In this document: one piece after another, positions 18,911-27,882 of the stretch
Position numbering within the stretch: position 1 is the stretch's first letter
Layout of the letters: every line of letters begins with the position of its first letter
Assembly (NCBI RefSeq): GCF_902806285.1
Contig: NZ_CADCWA010000168.1
Coordinates: forward strand, 1 to 42,167
Length of the DNA: 42,167 nucleotides
Source: an uncultured Sphingomonas sp.
GTDB lineage: Bacteria; Pseudomonadota; Alphaproteobacteria; Sphingomonadales; Sphingomonadaceae
Direction: 5' to 3'
Position numbers and translations under genes: made by a program
Notes under the pieces: generated by a model
The model's database searches: none
Seen by the model: the letters and a program-made list of their open reading frames with translations, nothing else
Told to the model about the DNA's origin: nothing

Positions 18911-20059
18911 ATGGCGTTGAAGATTGCGGTTCTGGCGGAGACGGCGCCCGGCGAGACCAGGGTCGCGGCGATCGCGGAGACGGTGAAGAAATACGTCGCG
19001 CTCGGGGCCCAGGTGGCGGTCGAGGAGGGGGCGGGAGCGGCGGCTGCGATCGGCGACGGGGAGTTCGCGGCGGCCGGCGCGAGCCTGGGCTCCAGGAGCG
19101 CGGTGCTGGCCGGAGCCGGCATCATCCTCGGCGTGAGCGGGCCGGAGCCCGACGCGCTCGGCGGCGCGGAGCGGGGCGCGCTGCTGATCGGAGCGCTCGA
19201 TCCGGTCCGGCGGGGCGCCGCGATCGAGGCCTATGCCGCGGCCGGGCTGCAGGCGTTGGCGATGGAATGGATGCCGCGGATCACCCGCGCCCAGTCGATG
19301 GACGTGCTGTCCTCCCAGTCCAACCTCGCCGGTTACAAGGCGGTGATCGACGGGGCCGCCGCGTACGGCCGGGCGTTTCCCATGATGATGACCGCCGCGG
19401 GGACGATCAGTCCGGCCCGCGTGTTCGTCATGGGGGTCGGGGTCGCCGGGCTGCAGGCGATCGCGACGGCGCGGCGGCTCGGCGCCCAGGTCACCGCGAC
19501 CGACGTCCGTTCGGCCACTCGGGAGCAGATCCAGTCGCTCGGCGCCAAGCCGATCTTCGTGGAGAATGTCGCGGGGATCGAGGGCGAGGGGACCGGCGGC
19601 TATGCCACCGAGACCTCCGAAGAGTATCGCCGCGCCCAGGCCGAGCTCGTCTCCGGGCACCTCGCCAAGCAGGACATCGTGATCACCACCGCGCTGATCC
19701 CGGGGAGGCCCGCACCCCGGCTGATCGCGGATGCGCAGATCGCGTCCATGCGTCCGGGCAGCGTGATCGTGGACCTGGCGGCGGACGCCGGCGGCAATGT
19801 GGAAGGGACGAGGGTGGGCGAGCGGGTGGAGCGGCATGGCGTCACCATCCTGGGCCCTGCCAACCTGGCGCGCAGCCTGCCGGCCGATGCCTCCGCCCTG
19901 TTCGCGCGCAACGTCTACAACTTCCTGGCGGCGTTCTGGGACGGGGACGCGGGCGGGCCGGTGCTGCCCGACGATGACGAGATCGTACGCGGGATCCGGG
20001 TGACCAAGGACGGCGCAGTCGTCAACGAGCGGCTGCTGGCGGCACGACCGGCAGGCTGA
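18911..20059 (+). CDS. pntAA: NAD(P) transhydrogenase subunit alpha part 1
   Basis: The soluble NAD(H)-binding domain I of proton-translocating transhydrogenase. Family marks: MALKIAVLAETAPGETRVA, the loop AMEWMPRITRAQSMDVLSSQ, the Rossmann motif VMGVGVAGLQAIATARRLGA, and VIVDLAADAGGNVEGT. At 382 residues it is the split-type subunit that needs PntAB. The ATG lies 5 nt after the subunit IV stop; a longer in-frame extension upstream overlaps that gene and is rejected. Its partners pntAB and pntB are 3.1 kb downstream rather than adjacent. Confidence 0.96.
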   Translation: MALKIAVLAETAPGETRVAAIAETVKKYVALGAQVAVEEGAGAAAAIGDGEFAAAGASLGSRSAVLAGAGIILGVSGPEPDALGGAERGALLIGALDPVRRGAAIEAYAAAGLQALAMEWMPRITRAQSMDVLSSQSNLAGYKAVIDGAAAYGRAFPMMMTAAGTISPARVFVMGVGVAGLQAIATARRLGAQVTATDVRSATREQIQSLGAKPIFVENVAGIEGEGTGGYATETSEEYRRAQAELVSGHLAKQDIVITTALIPGRPAPRLIADAQIASMRPGSVIVDLAADAGGNVEGTRVGERVERHGVTILGPANLARSLPADASALFARNVYNFLAAFWDGDAGGPVLPDDDEIVRGIRVTKDGAVVNERLLAARPAG

Positions 20060-20078
20060 GCGGAGCGCTTGGCGAGGC

Positions 20079-20495
20079 TTACTCGCCGATCAGATGCAGG
20101 GCGATTTCCCGGCGCGGGGGCCGGCGGCGATGCTCGAACAGGTAGATGCCCTGCCACGTCCCGAGCCACAGCCGGCCGTCCGCAAGCGGGATGCCGAGGT
20201 GCGTCTGGGTCAGCGCCGAGCGCAGGTGCGCGGGCATGTCGTCCGGACCTTCCTCATGATGCTCGTAGGCCACGGACTCCGGAGCAAGGCGGTCGAAGTA
20301 GCGCTGGAGGTCCCGGCGAGCCGCCGGCGCGGCGTTCTCTTGGATCAGCAAGGAAGCAGAGGTGTGGCGGCAGAACAGCGTCAGGAGGCCGGATGATAGG
20401 CGTTGCTCGCTCGTCCACCTGACGACCCGGTCTGTGATGTCGAGCAGCCCGGCCGCGGGCGCCACGACCTCAAGCAGGCTCCAAGCTTGTTTCAT
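20079..20495 (-). CDS. YjbQ/UPF0047 family protein
   Basis: 138 residues of the YjbQ family. The signature FCRHTSASLLIQENAAP lies around residue 41, followed by HHEEGPDDMPAHLRS and LGTWQGIYLFEHR. The conserved His, Asp and Glu suggest a metal or phosphate site. Some members were reported with weak thiamine-phosphate synthase activity, but the true role is unsettled. It is convergent with pntAA (19-nt gap) and part of the block that separates pntAA from pntAB. Confidence 0.92.
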   Translation of the reverse strand: MKQAWSLLEVVAPAAGLLDITDRVVRWTSEQRLSSGLLTLFCRHTSASLLIQENAAPAARRDLQRYFDRLAPESVAYEHHEEGPDDMPAHLRSALTQTHLGIPLADGRLWLGTWQGIYLFEHRRRPPRREIALHLIGE

Positions 20496-20572
20496 TGCAG
20501 TAACTTAGCCCCAAAACACTAGCGCGCCAGCCGTAGGGCCAGCGCGCATCATGTTCGGCACTCTGATTAAGC

Positions 20573-20590
20573 CCGGCTAACGCCGGTTTT
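20573..20590 (+). terminator. Possible terminator hairpin with short T run
   Basis: CCGGC at 20573-20577 pairs with GCCGG at 20582-20586 across a TAAC loop and is followed by TTTT. It lies in the 237-bp spacer between yjbQ and the EAL gene. That spacer also has a GCGCGC pair at 20522-20547, an imperfect hairpin GTTGC...GCAAC at about 20653-20680 near the end of the EAL gene, and TTAACC at 20690. The plus orientation fits no adjacent gene end, so function is doubtful. Confidence 0.3.
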
Positions 20591-20732
20591 AGCTTAACGG
20601 CTCCAGCCGCAGCCCCATACCCAGTTCCAGAAGCTCATGTTCCGTCTCCCTGTTGCGCGCAGCACGATTCGCGCTGCAACAAGGGAGCATTAACCTTAAT
20701 CGATACGGTTAGCAAATGATTATGGATGTTCT

Positions 20733-23033
20733 TTAAGCAACTCTCCTGCTGGTTCGCAGCTGCAGATGCTGGATCAACTCGCGAACGCCCATCGGGCGTC
20801 CGATGGCGTAGCCCTGCGCCACGTCGCACCCCAGCTGAGCGAGTTGATCCAGCAAAGTCCGGTCCTCCACGCCTTCAGCAACCACCGTTCGACCGAGCGA
20901 ATGGGCGAGAGCAATCGTAGACTCGACCATGATGAAATCTGAACGGCTGTGTCGCATGGCTTTGACGAACGTCTGGTCGATCTTGATCTCGTTCGCGGGC
21001 ACCTTCTTGAGGTACTCAAGTGTGGATAGGCCCGTTCCATAATCATCGATGGCAATTCGAACGCCGTAATCTCTGAGTGCCTCGAGGACGGCGGGGCCGG
21101 TGGCCGAGCTGTGCAGCGCTTCCGTTTCCGTGAGTTCTAGCGTCAGTCGATCGGCCGCGAGGCCGTGCGTGCGCAGCAGCTGCTGTACACGGGTTACAAG
21201 CCCCTTGTCCGCAAGGAGACGGGCCGAGATATTAACGGCAACACTGAAGTGAACGCCGCGCCGGTTGACAGCGGCAGCCGTTGCAATGGCGCGATCCAGG
21301 ATGAAGTCCGTGAGCTTGCCGATGCGGCCTTGCTGTTCGGCCGCAGCCACGAATTCTGTAGGCGAAATCGGGCCTTTCACGGGATGGGTCCAGCGAGCCA
21401 AAGCCTCCGCGCCCACTATTTGCTGCCGGCTGAGGTCAAGCTGGGGCTGGTACGCCACCCAGACCTCGCCATTGTCGATGGCGGCATCTAACTGTCCAAG
21501 CAGCGATATACGCCAGCCCACATCTTCCTGCTTAGACGGATCGTGATACTTCCATTTCAGGCCTTCGTCCCAGGCTTCGTTGGCCGCGACGAGAGCACTG
21601 CCGAGCCGGTTTTGTAGCGGTCGCGCGCTCCCCAGTTCCGCGCCAAAGGTCACCGCGGCATCGATGGTCTGACCGTTCACGCTCAATGGTGAGCGGAACA
21701 AGGCATGTAGAGCTTCCAAGTGATTGGCGAGAGGTGCTTCGAGGCTAACGAACCAGGCGAATACGCCCTCGTCACCGTGAAAGATGCGGGCATCGCTTCC
21801 ACCGGCAACCAGCAACCGTTGAACCATCTGACCAATAAGCGTCGCCTCCTCGTTCGGGTCCAGCGTCGAGGCAATCTCGGCGTAGTTGTGGATGCGAGCG
21901 GCCACCATCGCCTGGCTGCTTCCGCCCTGCTCGGCGCGCAGAGCGGCAAGATTCGGGAGACCGGAAAGGCTGTTGATGTATCCGCCACTCTGCCAACGTA
22001 ACCAGCCCAGCCTTGCGGCTACGAAGGCGAGCGCGAAGAAAGCTGCCATCACGTCTACGAACATGAGATACGCTTCGAAGACGACGGGGCCAAACAGCAG
22101 CAGCGAGGCCGTGCCGGCGAGAAGCGCGGCGGTACGAAGCCCCTTGGTTCGAAAGATAGTCAGAGCGACAACCACCATCGCCAGCAGCCAGGCCGGTATG
22201 AACCCGAGGTCCCTCGGCGAGCCCTTCTTCAGCGTTTCGGCACCGATGATGTGCACCATCGCGCTTGGCATCCGACCTTGACCCGGGATCCAATAACCGG
22301 AGTTCTTCTGGTCTGCCGCCGCCCCGATCACGACTTGCTTGTTTTTGAAAGCGCGAGAGTCGACCCGCCCGGTGAGAACCTCACTCGCACTAACGTACGG
22401 CACCGTTGCGGGTAGTATCGAATAGTCCAATCGATACCCGCCGGGCGACCTGCCCGGCAGCCCAGCGATAGCGACGGAAAGGCTCGGAATCGCCCGTCTG
22501 CTGGCCTGTGCCGAGTAAGGCAGGCGCCACACGGCATCCTGGTAATTGTAAAAGAATGATACGCTCGCAATCGCGGCATGCCTGGTGAACAGCGGCAAAG
22601 GCAGCGCCTCGATCGAATTGCCGGTTTGATTACCACTTCTTGTGCGGGCCACCATTGTGACCCGTCCCGATTGCATTAGCGCTGCCGCGAGAGCCCGATC
22701 ATTGTAGGCGTCGGTGGGACCCTCATGCGAGGTCTCCAAGAAGATGCTGCGTGCACCCAGGGCAGTCACAATATCAACCAGTTGCGCGTGGTGTGCGCGC
22801 GGCCAAGGCCACTCCCCGACTTTGCGCAGGCTAGTATCATCAATCCCGACCAGGATGATGTCGCCGCTTGCTTGCGTCGGGTGCAGCCTGTTTCGAAAGG
22901 CTCGTGCCATATCTTCAGCTATCTCGCCGAGCTGAAAGAACCCGAAGAGCAGCGAAGCAACCGCCGTCCACACCAACAGCCGAAGCGGTCGGTGGTTCGG
23001 GGCGTCACTTGTGCGTAGCTTTGTTTGGCGCAT
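20733..23033 (-). CDS. CHASE2-EAL cyclic-di-GMP phosphodiesterase with degenerate GGDEF
   Basis: About 766 residues from the ATG at 23033. After one N-terminal membrane helix comes a periplasmic CHASE2 sensor (about 45-275, with ILVGIDDTSLRKVGEWPWPR), then two or three membrane helices, then a GGDEF-like domain whose motif reads HGDEG and is probably inactive. An EAL domain follows (about 515-755) with its catalytic set: GAEALARW, VNISARLL, LELTETE, AIDDYGTG, IKIDQTFV, VVAEGVED. It should hydrolyse c-di-GMP in response to an extracytoplasmic signal. GC is visibly lower than in flanking genes (about 53% over 22021-22080 by hand count), hinting at acquisition. Confidence 0.92.
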   Translation of the reverse strand: MRQTKLRTSDAPNHRPLRLLVWTAVASLLFGFFQLGEIAEDMARAFRNRLHPTQASGDIILVGIDDTSLRKVGEWPWPRAHHAQLVDIVTALGARSIFLETSHEGPTDAYNDRALAAALMQSGRVTMVARTRSGNQTGNSIEALPLPLFTRHAAIASVSFFYNYQDAVWRLPYSAQASRRAIPSLSVAIAGLPGRSPGGYRLDYSILPATVPYVSASEVLTGRVDSRAFKNKQVVIGAAADQKNSGYWIPGQGRMPSAMVHIIGAETLKKGSPRDLGFIPAWLLAMVVVALTIFRTKGLRTAALLAGTASLLLFGPVVFEAYLMFVDVMAAFFALAFVAARLGWLRWQSGGYINSLSGLPNLAALRAEQGGSSQAMVAARIHNYAEIASTLDPNEEATLIGQMVQRLLVAGGSDARIFHGDEGVFAWFVSLEAPLANHLEALHALFRSPLSVNGQTIDAAVTFGAELGSARPLQNRLGSALVAANEAWDEGLKWKYHDPSKQEDVGWRISLLGQLDAAIDNGEVWVAYQPQLDLSRQQIVGAEALARWTHPVKGPISPTEFVAAAEQQGRIGKLTDFILDRAIATAAAVNRRGVHFSVAVNISARLLADKGLVTRVQQLLRTHGLAADRLTLELTETEALHSSATGPAVLEALRDYGVRIAIDDYGTGLSTLEYLKKVPANEIKIDQTFVKAMRHSRSDFIMVESTIALAHSLGRTVVAEGVEDRTLLDQLAQLGCDVAQGYAIGRPMGVRELIQHLQLRTSRRVA

Positions 23034-23069
23034 CTCGGGTTGGCTATCGAGGAAAAAGGTTATCAAAGT

Positions 23070-23082
23070 GGAAACCGTTTCC
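23070..23082. promoter_or_regulatory. 13-bp inverted repeat in the EAL/pntAB divergent spacer
   Basis: GGAAACCGTTTCC is a perfect inverted repeat around one central base, in the 141-bp region between the divergent EAL and pntAB start codons. Its form resembles operators of dimeric HTH repressors such as the LacI/GalR family. No cognate regulator is adjacent and the role is unproven. Confidence 0.35.
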
Positions 23083-23174
23083 CGGTGAATCACCTTGTTT
23101 GCGGTTCGGCGCGCACTCGACAGGCGGGTGGGGGCGGGCCAAGGTGCTCGCCTCACCGCGGGCGGAGGTAAGCC

Positions 23175-23465
23175 TTGGACCTGATCTCGATCATCTCGAT
23201 CTTCGTGCTGGCCTGCTTTGTCGGCTATTTCGTGGTCTGGTCGGTCACTCCGGCGCTGCACACGCCGCTGATGGCGGTGACCAACGCGATCTCTTCCGTG
23301 ATCATCGTTGGAGCGCTGATCGCGGCAGCGGCGGCTGGTAGCAGCGTGGCCAAGTGGTTGGGCCTGCTCGCCGTGGTGCTTGCCAGCATCAACATCTTCG
23401 GCGGCTTCGCGGTGACCAGCCGGATGCTGGGCATGTACAAGAAGAAGGAGCGCAAGGATGCCTGA
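23175..23465 (+). CDS. pntAB: NAD(P) transhydrogenase subunit alpha part 2
   Basis: A 96-residue membrane subunit with three hydrophobic helices. Family marks are [20 protein letters not shown] near residue 23 and [20 protein letters not shown] at the end. It starts with TTG, supported by GGAGGT 5 nt upstream. The gene overlaps pntB by 8 nt. Since pntAA is 3.1 kb away behind opposite-strand genes, pntAB-pntB must use its own promoter, presumably in 23034-23174. Confidence 0.95.
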   Translation: MDLISIISIFVLACFVGYFVVWSVTPALHTPLMAVTNAISSVIIVGALIAAAAAGSSVAKWLGLLAVVLASINIFGGFAVTSRMLGMYKKKERKDA

Positions 23466-24948
23466 GGCGGTGCACGAACAGCCTGCCTGGGTGCTGCTCG
23501 CCTACCTGGCTGCGGGCGTGTGCTTCATCCTGGCGCTGCGCGGGCTGTCGCACCCGGAAACGAGCCAGCGCGGCAACCGGCTCGGGATGGTCGGCATGAC
23601 GATCGCGGTGGTGACCACCCTCATCACCCATGTGCCCACCAGCGGCTACAGCCCCGGCGACGGATCGTTTGATCCCTTGGCGATTGAAACAGGGACGATC
23701 TTTCAGATACTTGCGGCGATCGCCATCGGCGCGGTTATCGGGCTCACGACCGCCCGCCGCATCCAGATGACCGCCATGCCGCAGCTGGTCGCGGCCTTTC
23801 ACTCGCTGGTCGGACTGGCCGCGGTGCTGGTCGGGGCGGCGGCCTTTCTCAACCCGGAAGCGTTCGGCATCGCCACTCGCGTCACGCCGATTGCTTCACC
23901 CTCCTTTCTCAGCATCGACCCCGTCAGCCGGATCGAGATGAGCCTCGGCGTCGCCATCGGAGCGATCACCTTCTCGGGCTCGGTGATCGCCTTCCTCAAG
24001 CTCAACGGCAACATGAGCGGCGCGCCCATCCTGCTGCCCGGTCGGCACCTCATCAACCTCGGCACGCTTGCCGCCATCCTGGGCCTCATCGCCTACTTCA
24101 CGGTGGACCAGAGCCCGTGGGTGTTCTGGACGGTTACCGCACTGAGCTTCGCGATCGGCTTTCTGCTGATCGTGCCAATCGGCGGCGCGGACATGCCGGT
24201 GGTCGTGTCCATGCTGAACAGCTATTCGGGCTGGGCGGCGGCGGCGATGGGCTTCACCCTGCACAACAGCGCCATGATCATCACGGGGGCGCTGGTCGGC
24301 AGCTCGGGCGCGATCCTGTCCTACATCATGTGCCGGGCGATGAACCGCAGCTTCCTGAGCGTGATCGCCGGGGGGTTCGGGGCGGTCTCGAGCAGCGGGA
24401 GCGGGGAGGTCCTCGACCGCCCGTACAAGCGCGGCTCGGCCGAGGACGCGGCCTTCCTGATGAAGCAGGCGGACCAGGTGGTGATCGTTCCCGGCTACGG
24501 CATGGCGGTGGCGCAGGCGCAGCATGCGCTGCGGGAGATGGCGGACCAGCTCAAGGCCGAGGGGGTGCGGGTCAAATACGCCATTCACCCGGTCGCGGGC
24601 CGGATGCCCGGGCACATGAACGTGCTGCTGGCCGAAGCCAACGTGCCCTACGACGAGGTGTTCGAGCTGGAGGACATCAACAGCGACTTCGCGCAGACCG
24701 ATGTCGCCTTCGTGATCGGCGCCAACGACGTCACGAACCCCGCGGCCAAGACCGACAAGAGCTCGCCCATCTACGGCATGCCGGTGCTGGACGTGGAAAA
24801 GGCGCGCACCGTGCTGTTCATCAAGCGGAGCATGGGCGGCGCGGGCTATGCGGGCGTCGACAACGAGCTGTTCTACCGCGACAACACCATGATGCTGCTG
24901 GCCGACGCCAAGAAGATGGTGGAGGAGATCGTCAAGGCGCTCGGCTGA
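23458..24948 (+). CDS. pntB: NAD(P) transhydrogenase subunit beta
   Basis: 496 residues. The N-terminal two thirds form the membrane domain with about nine helices (including [12 protein letters not shown] and [11 protein letters not shown]). The C-terminal third is the NADP(H)-binding domain [68 protein letters not shown] and [15 protein letters not shown]. Together with PntAA and PntAB it couples proton entry to NADPH formation. The ATG overlaps the end of pntAB. Confidence 0.97.
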   Translation: MPEAVHEQPAWVLLAYLAAGVCFILALRGLSHPETSQRGNRLGMVGMTIAVVTTLITHVPTSGYSPGDGSFDPLAIETGTIFQILAAIAIGAVIGLTTARRIQMTAMPQLVAAFHSLVGLAAVLVGAAAFLNPEAFGIATRVTPIASPSFLSIDPVSRIEMSLGVAIGAITFSGSVIAFLKLNGNMSGAPILLPGRHLINLGTLAAILGLIAYFTVDQSPWVFWTVTALSFAIGFLLIVPIGGADMPVVVSMLNSYSGWAAAAMGFTLHNSAMIITGALVGSSGAILSYIMCRAMNRSFLSVIAGGFGAVSSSGSGEVLDRPYKRGSAEDAAFLMKQADQVVIVPGYGMAVAQAQHALREMADQLKAEGVRVKYAIHPVAGRMPGHMNVLLAEANVPYDEVFELEDINSDFAQTDVAFVIGANDVTNPAAKTDKSSPIYGMPVLDVEKARTVLFIKRSMGGAGYAGVDNELFYRDNTMMLLADAKKMVEEIVKALG

Positions 24949-25021
24949 GCCGCCCCGCGCCCGCCCCGTCGTTCCCCGGCAACACTCCGGCGGGTTGTTA
25001 ACGATTCTGGCGCTATGACGG

Positions 25022-25037
25022 CGGCAAGCGCTTGCCG
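25022..25037. promoter_or_regulatory. Perfect 16-bp palindrome upstream of the racemase gene
   Basis: CGGCAAGCGCTTGCCG is its own reverse complement. It lies in the 217-bp spacer after pntB, with GANTC sites on both sides (25009 and 25040 region) and GTTAAC about 20 bp before it. No T run follows, so an operator is more likely than a terminator. The role is inferred. Confidence 0.35.
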
Positions 25038-25165
25038 AGACTCGTTCGATGGTGGATGAAGTCGCTGTCGAGGGTCTGGCAAAGCCATTCGGCAACAATT
25101 GCTTCTGGGTTCAAGCCCCCAGCCGGTCACTCGGTGCGGGGTGCGTCGGGTGAGGGGAACATCAT

Positions 25166-25885
25166 ATGCGCAAGCTGGGCATCATCGGCGGGGCGAGCTG
25201 GTCGTCCACCGCCTTGTATTACGAGCAGATCAATCGGGCGGTGGCGGCACGGCTGGGCGGATTGCACAGCGCCCGGCTCGTCGTCGAAAGCCTCGACTTC
25301 GAGACCGACTATGCCGCCTATCACCGCAGCGGCGACTGGGCCGGTGCCGACCGGGTGATCGCGGGCGCGGCCGAGCGGCTGAAGTCGGCCGAGGCGGAGG
25401 GCCTGCTGCTGGCCTCCAACACGATGCACAAGAACGCCGAAGCGGCGCAGCGGGCTTCGAGGCTGCCGCTGGTCGACATCCGGGAGGCGACCGCCGACCG
25501 GCTCCATGCCGACGGCCGCACCCGCATCGCCCTCTTGGGCACCCGCTTCACCATGACGGAGCCCTGGGCCCGCGAGCGCTACGAGAAGCGGGGTATCGCC
25601 ATCTGCGAACTTCTGCCGGAGTGGCGGGCCGAGGTCGACCGGATCATCTACGAGGAGCTGGCCGGCGGCCGGGTGGTCCGCGACAGCCAGCGCAAGCTGA
25701 AGACGCTGATCACCGAGCTGCAGAAGCAAAAGGTGCAGGCCGTGGTGCTCGGCTGCACCGAGCTGGTGCTCGCCGTGGACGTGCGCGCCAACGTGCTGCC
25801 GGTTTACGATACCACGGCGATCCACGCCCGCGCCGCGGTGGAATGGATGCTGGCGGATGAGGAACAGGCGCGGGCAGCGGCTTAG
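25166..25885 (+). CDS. Aspartate/glutamate racemase-family protein, Ser/Cys active site
   Basis: 239 residues of the aspartate/glutamate racemase superfamily. The start is LGIIGGASWSSTALYYEQIN, followed by LLLASNTMHKNA and VVLGCTELVLAV. Classical members have Cys at both catalytic positions (CNT and GCTE). Here the first reads SNTMHK, so only the second Cys remains. E. coli YgeA also has an atypical residue (Thr) at the first site and retains racemase activity, so function may persist with altered stereospecificity. AGGGGA precedes the ATG. It could also be a related isomerase; the true substrate cannot be told. Confidence 0.87.
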   Translation: MRKLGIIGGASWSSTALYYEQINRAVAARLGGLHSARLVVESLDFETDYAAYHRSGDWAGADRVIAGAAERLKSAEAEGLLLASNTMHKNAEAAQRASRLPLVDIREATADRLHADGRTRIALLGTRFTMTEPWARERYEKRGIAICELLPEWRAEVDRIIYEELAGGRVVRDSQRKLKTLITELQKQKVQAVVLGCTELVLAVDVRANVLPVYDTTAIHARAAVEWMLADEEQARAAA

Positions 25886-25930
25886 CTTCGACCAGCTTGC
25901 GCGCCGCCTCGCGCGGCCTAAGTACGAAGC

Positions 25931-27874
25931 ATGAACCGCACCCCCGCCGACCGCCCGGAGCACCCCCGGGCGACTGAGCGCTTCAACGAGGATCAGGCGA
26001 CTTACACCGTTCGCGGCAGCGACGCCCCGGACCTGGAGGCGGGCGTGGCGGCGATCCGCAACGTGCTGAAGACCCTGCCGGCGCGACCCGGCGTATACCG
26101 GATGCAGGACGCCAAGGGCGACGTGCTCTACGTCGGCAAGGCGCGTGCGCTCAAGCAGCGGGTTACCAACTACACCCAGGTCGCGCGCCTGTCGAAGCGG
26201 CTGCAGCGGATGGTTGCGCAGACCCGCTCCATGACGGTGGTCACGACCCGCACCGAAGCCGAGGCGCTGCTGCTGGAGGCGCAGCTGATCAAGCGCTTCC
26301 GGCCACCGTACAACGTGCTGTTGCGGGACGATAAGAGCTTCCCGTTCATCCTGCTGCGCGAGGACCACCAGTTCCCGCGGGTGCAGAAGCATCGCGGTGC
26401 GCGGCGGATCAAGGGCCAATATTATGGGCCGTTCGCCAGCGCGGGGTCGGTCACTCGGACGCTTAACGCGCTGCAGAAGCTGTTCCTGCTCAGGAGCTGT
26501 TCCGACAGCTTTTTCCAGAACCGGTCGCGTCCGTGCCTGCTCTACCAGATCCGCCGTTGTTCGGCGCCCTGCGTCCAGCGCATCGAACCGGCTGCGTACG
26601 GTGAGTTGGTCGAGGACGCGAAGAACTTCCTGACCGGCAAGTCGACCAACGTGCAGGCGCGCCTCAGCAAGCTGATGGCGGAGGCGGCTGAGAAGCATGA
26701 TTATGAGCTGGCCGCCGTCTACCGCGACCGGCTGCGGGCGCTGACCTATATCCAGGGCAGCCAGACGGTGCATGCCGAGGGGCTGGGCGACGCCGACATC
26801 TTCGCGCTGGCCTGCAAGGCAGGGCAGATGTGCATCCAGGCGTTCTTCATCCGCGGCGGGCAGAACTGGGGGCACCGCGCCTTCTTTCCGGCGCATACCA
26901 GCGACGTGCCGGAAGCCGATGTTCTCGCAAGCTTTCTGGTCCAGTTCTACGAGGACATGCCGCCGCCCAAGCGCATCCTGGTCGATCGCGATCTGCCCGA
27001 GCCGGAGCTGATCGCGGAAGCGCTTTCGGAGCGGGCCGAGCGCAAGGTGCTGATCGAGCGGCCGCAGCGCGGCGACCGGCGCAAGCTGATGGAGCAGGCG
27101 ACCCGCAACGCGGAGGAAGCGCTCGAGCGGCGCATGGCGGAGAGCACCACCCAGGGCAAGCTGCTGCGCGAGCTCGCCGACACCTTCGAGCTGCCGGACG
27201 TGCCCAAGCGGATCGAGGTCTACGACAACAGCCACATCATGGGCACCAATGCGACCGGCGCGATGATCGTCGCCGGCCCGGAGGGCTTCCGCAAGAACAG
27301 CTACCGCAAGTTCAACATCAAGAGCGGGATCACTCCGGGCGACGACTTCGGGATGATGAAGGAGGTGCTGGAACGGCGCTTCGCCCGGCTGGAGAAGGAG
27401 GACCCGGACCGGCAGAGCGGCGAGTGGCCGGACCTGCTGCTGATCGACGGCGGCCGCGGTCAGCTCAATGCGGTGATGGAGATAATGGAAGACGCCGGGG
27501 TCCACGACGTGCCGGTGGTCGGCGTGGCCAAGGGGCCCGACCGCAATGCCGGGCGCGAGGTGTTCCACTTGCCGAACGGGCGCGAGGTGACGTTTCCGCC
27601 GAACAACGCGCTGCTGTTCTACCTGCAGCGGCTGCGTGACGAGGCCCATCGCTTCGCCATCGGCACCCACCGGGCGAAGCGGGCCAAGAGCCTGACGACC
27701 TCGACGCTGGACGAGGTTCCGGGGATCGGTCCCAATCGCAAGCGGGCGCTGCTGATGCACTTCGGGACCGCGCGGGCGGTCAAGGGCGCGGCGTTGGAAG
27801 ACCTCGAGCGGGCGCCGGGGATCAGCAAGGGAACGGCGCGGCAGCTTTACGACTATTTCCATCCTAATGGGTGA
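25931..27874 (+). CDS. uvrC: Excinuclease ABC subunit C
   Basis: 647 residues. It makes both incisions around UvrAB-marked DNA damage. The GIY-YIG nuclease is at about 54-135 (PGVYRMQDAKGDVLYVGKAR), a Cys-rich stretch follows (RPCLLYQIRRCSAPCV), then the UvrB-contacting UVR motif, the RNase-H-like 5' nuclease (IEVYDNSHIMGTNATGAMIV, LLLIDGGRGQLNAV, HRFAIGTHR) and two C-terminal HhH motifs (VPGIGPNRKRALL, APGISKGTARQLY). The N-terminal 40 residues are a variable extension. A long palindromic element begins 9 nt after its stop. Confidence 0.97.
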   Translation: MNRTPADRPEHPRATERFNEDQATYTVRGSDAPDLEAGVAAIRNVLKTLPARPGVYRMQDAKGDVLYVGKARALKQRVTNYTQVARLSKRLQRMVAQTRSMTVVTTRTEAEALLLEAQLIKRFRPPYNVLLRDDKSFPFILLREDHQFPRVQKHRGARRIKGQYYGPFASAGSVTRTLNALQKLFLLRSCSDSFFQNRSRPCLLYQIRRCSAPCVQRIEPAAYGELVEDAKNFLTGKSTNVQARLSKLMAEAAEKHDYELAAVYRDRLRALTYIQGSQTVHAEGLGDADIFALACKAGQMCIQAFFIRGGQNWGHRAFFPAHTSDVPEADVLASFLVQFYEDMPPPKRILVDRDLPEPELIAEALSERAERKVLIERPQRGDRRKLMEQATRNAEEALERRMAESTTQGKLLRELADTFELPDVPKRIEVYDNSHIMGTNATGAMIVAGPEGFRKNSYRKFNIKSGITPGDDFGMMKEVLERRFARLEKEDPDRQSGEWPDLLLIDGGRGQLNAVMEIMEDAGVHDVPVVGVAKGPDRNAGREVFHLPNGREVTFPPNNALLFYLQRLRDEAHRFAIGTHRAKRAKSLTTSTLDEVPGIGPNRKRALLMHFGTARAVKGAALEDLERAPGISKGTARQLYDYFHPNG

Positions 27875-27882
27875 GGGCTGCG

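Noticed and set aside
20060-23174. A genomic island with integrase or attachment sites between pntAA and pntAB
   Set aside because: The block has lower GC in part, but I saw no integrase, transposase, flanking direct repeats or tRNA. It is reported only as an operon interruption.
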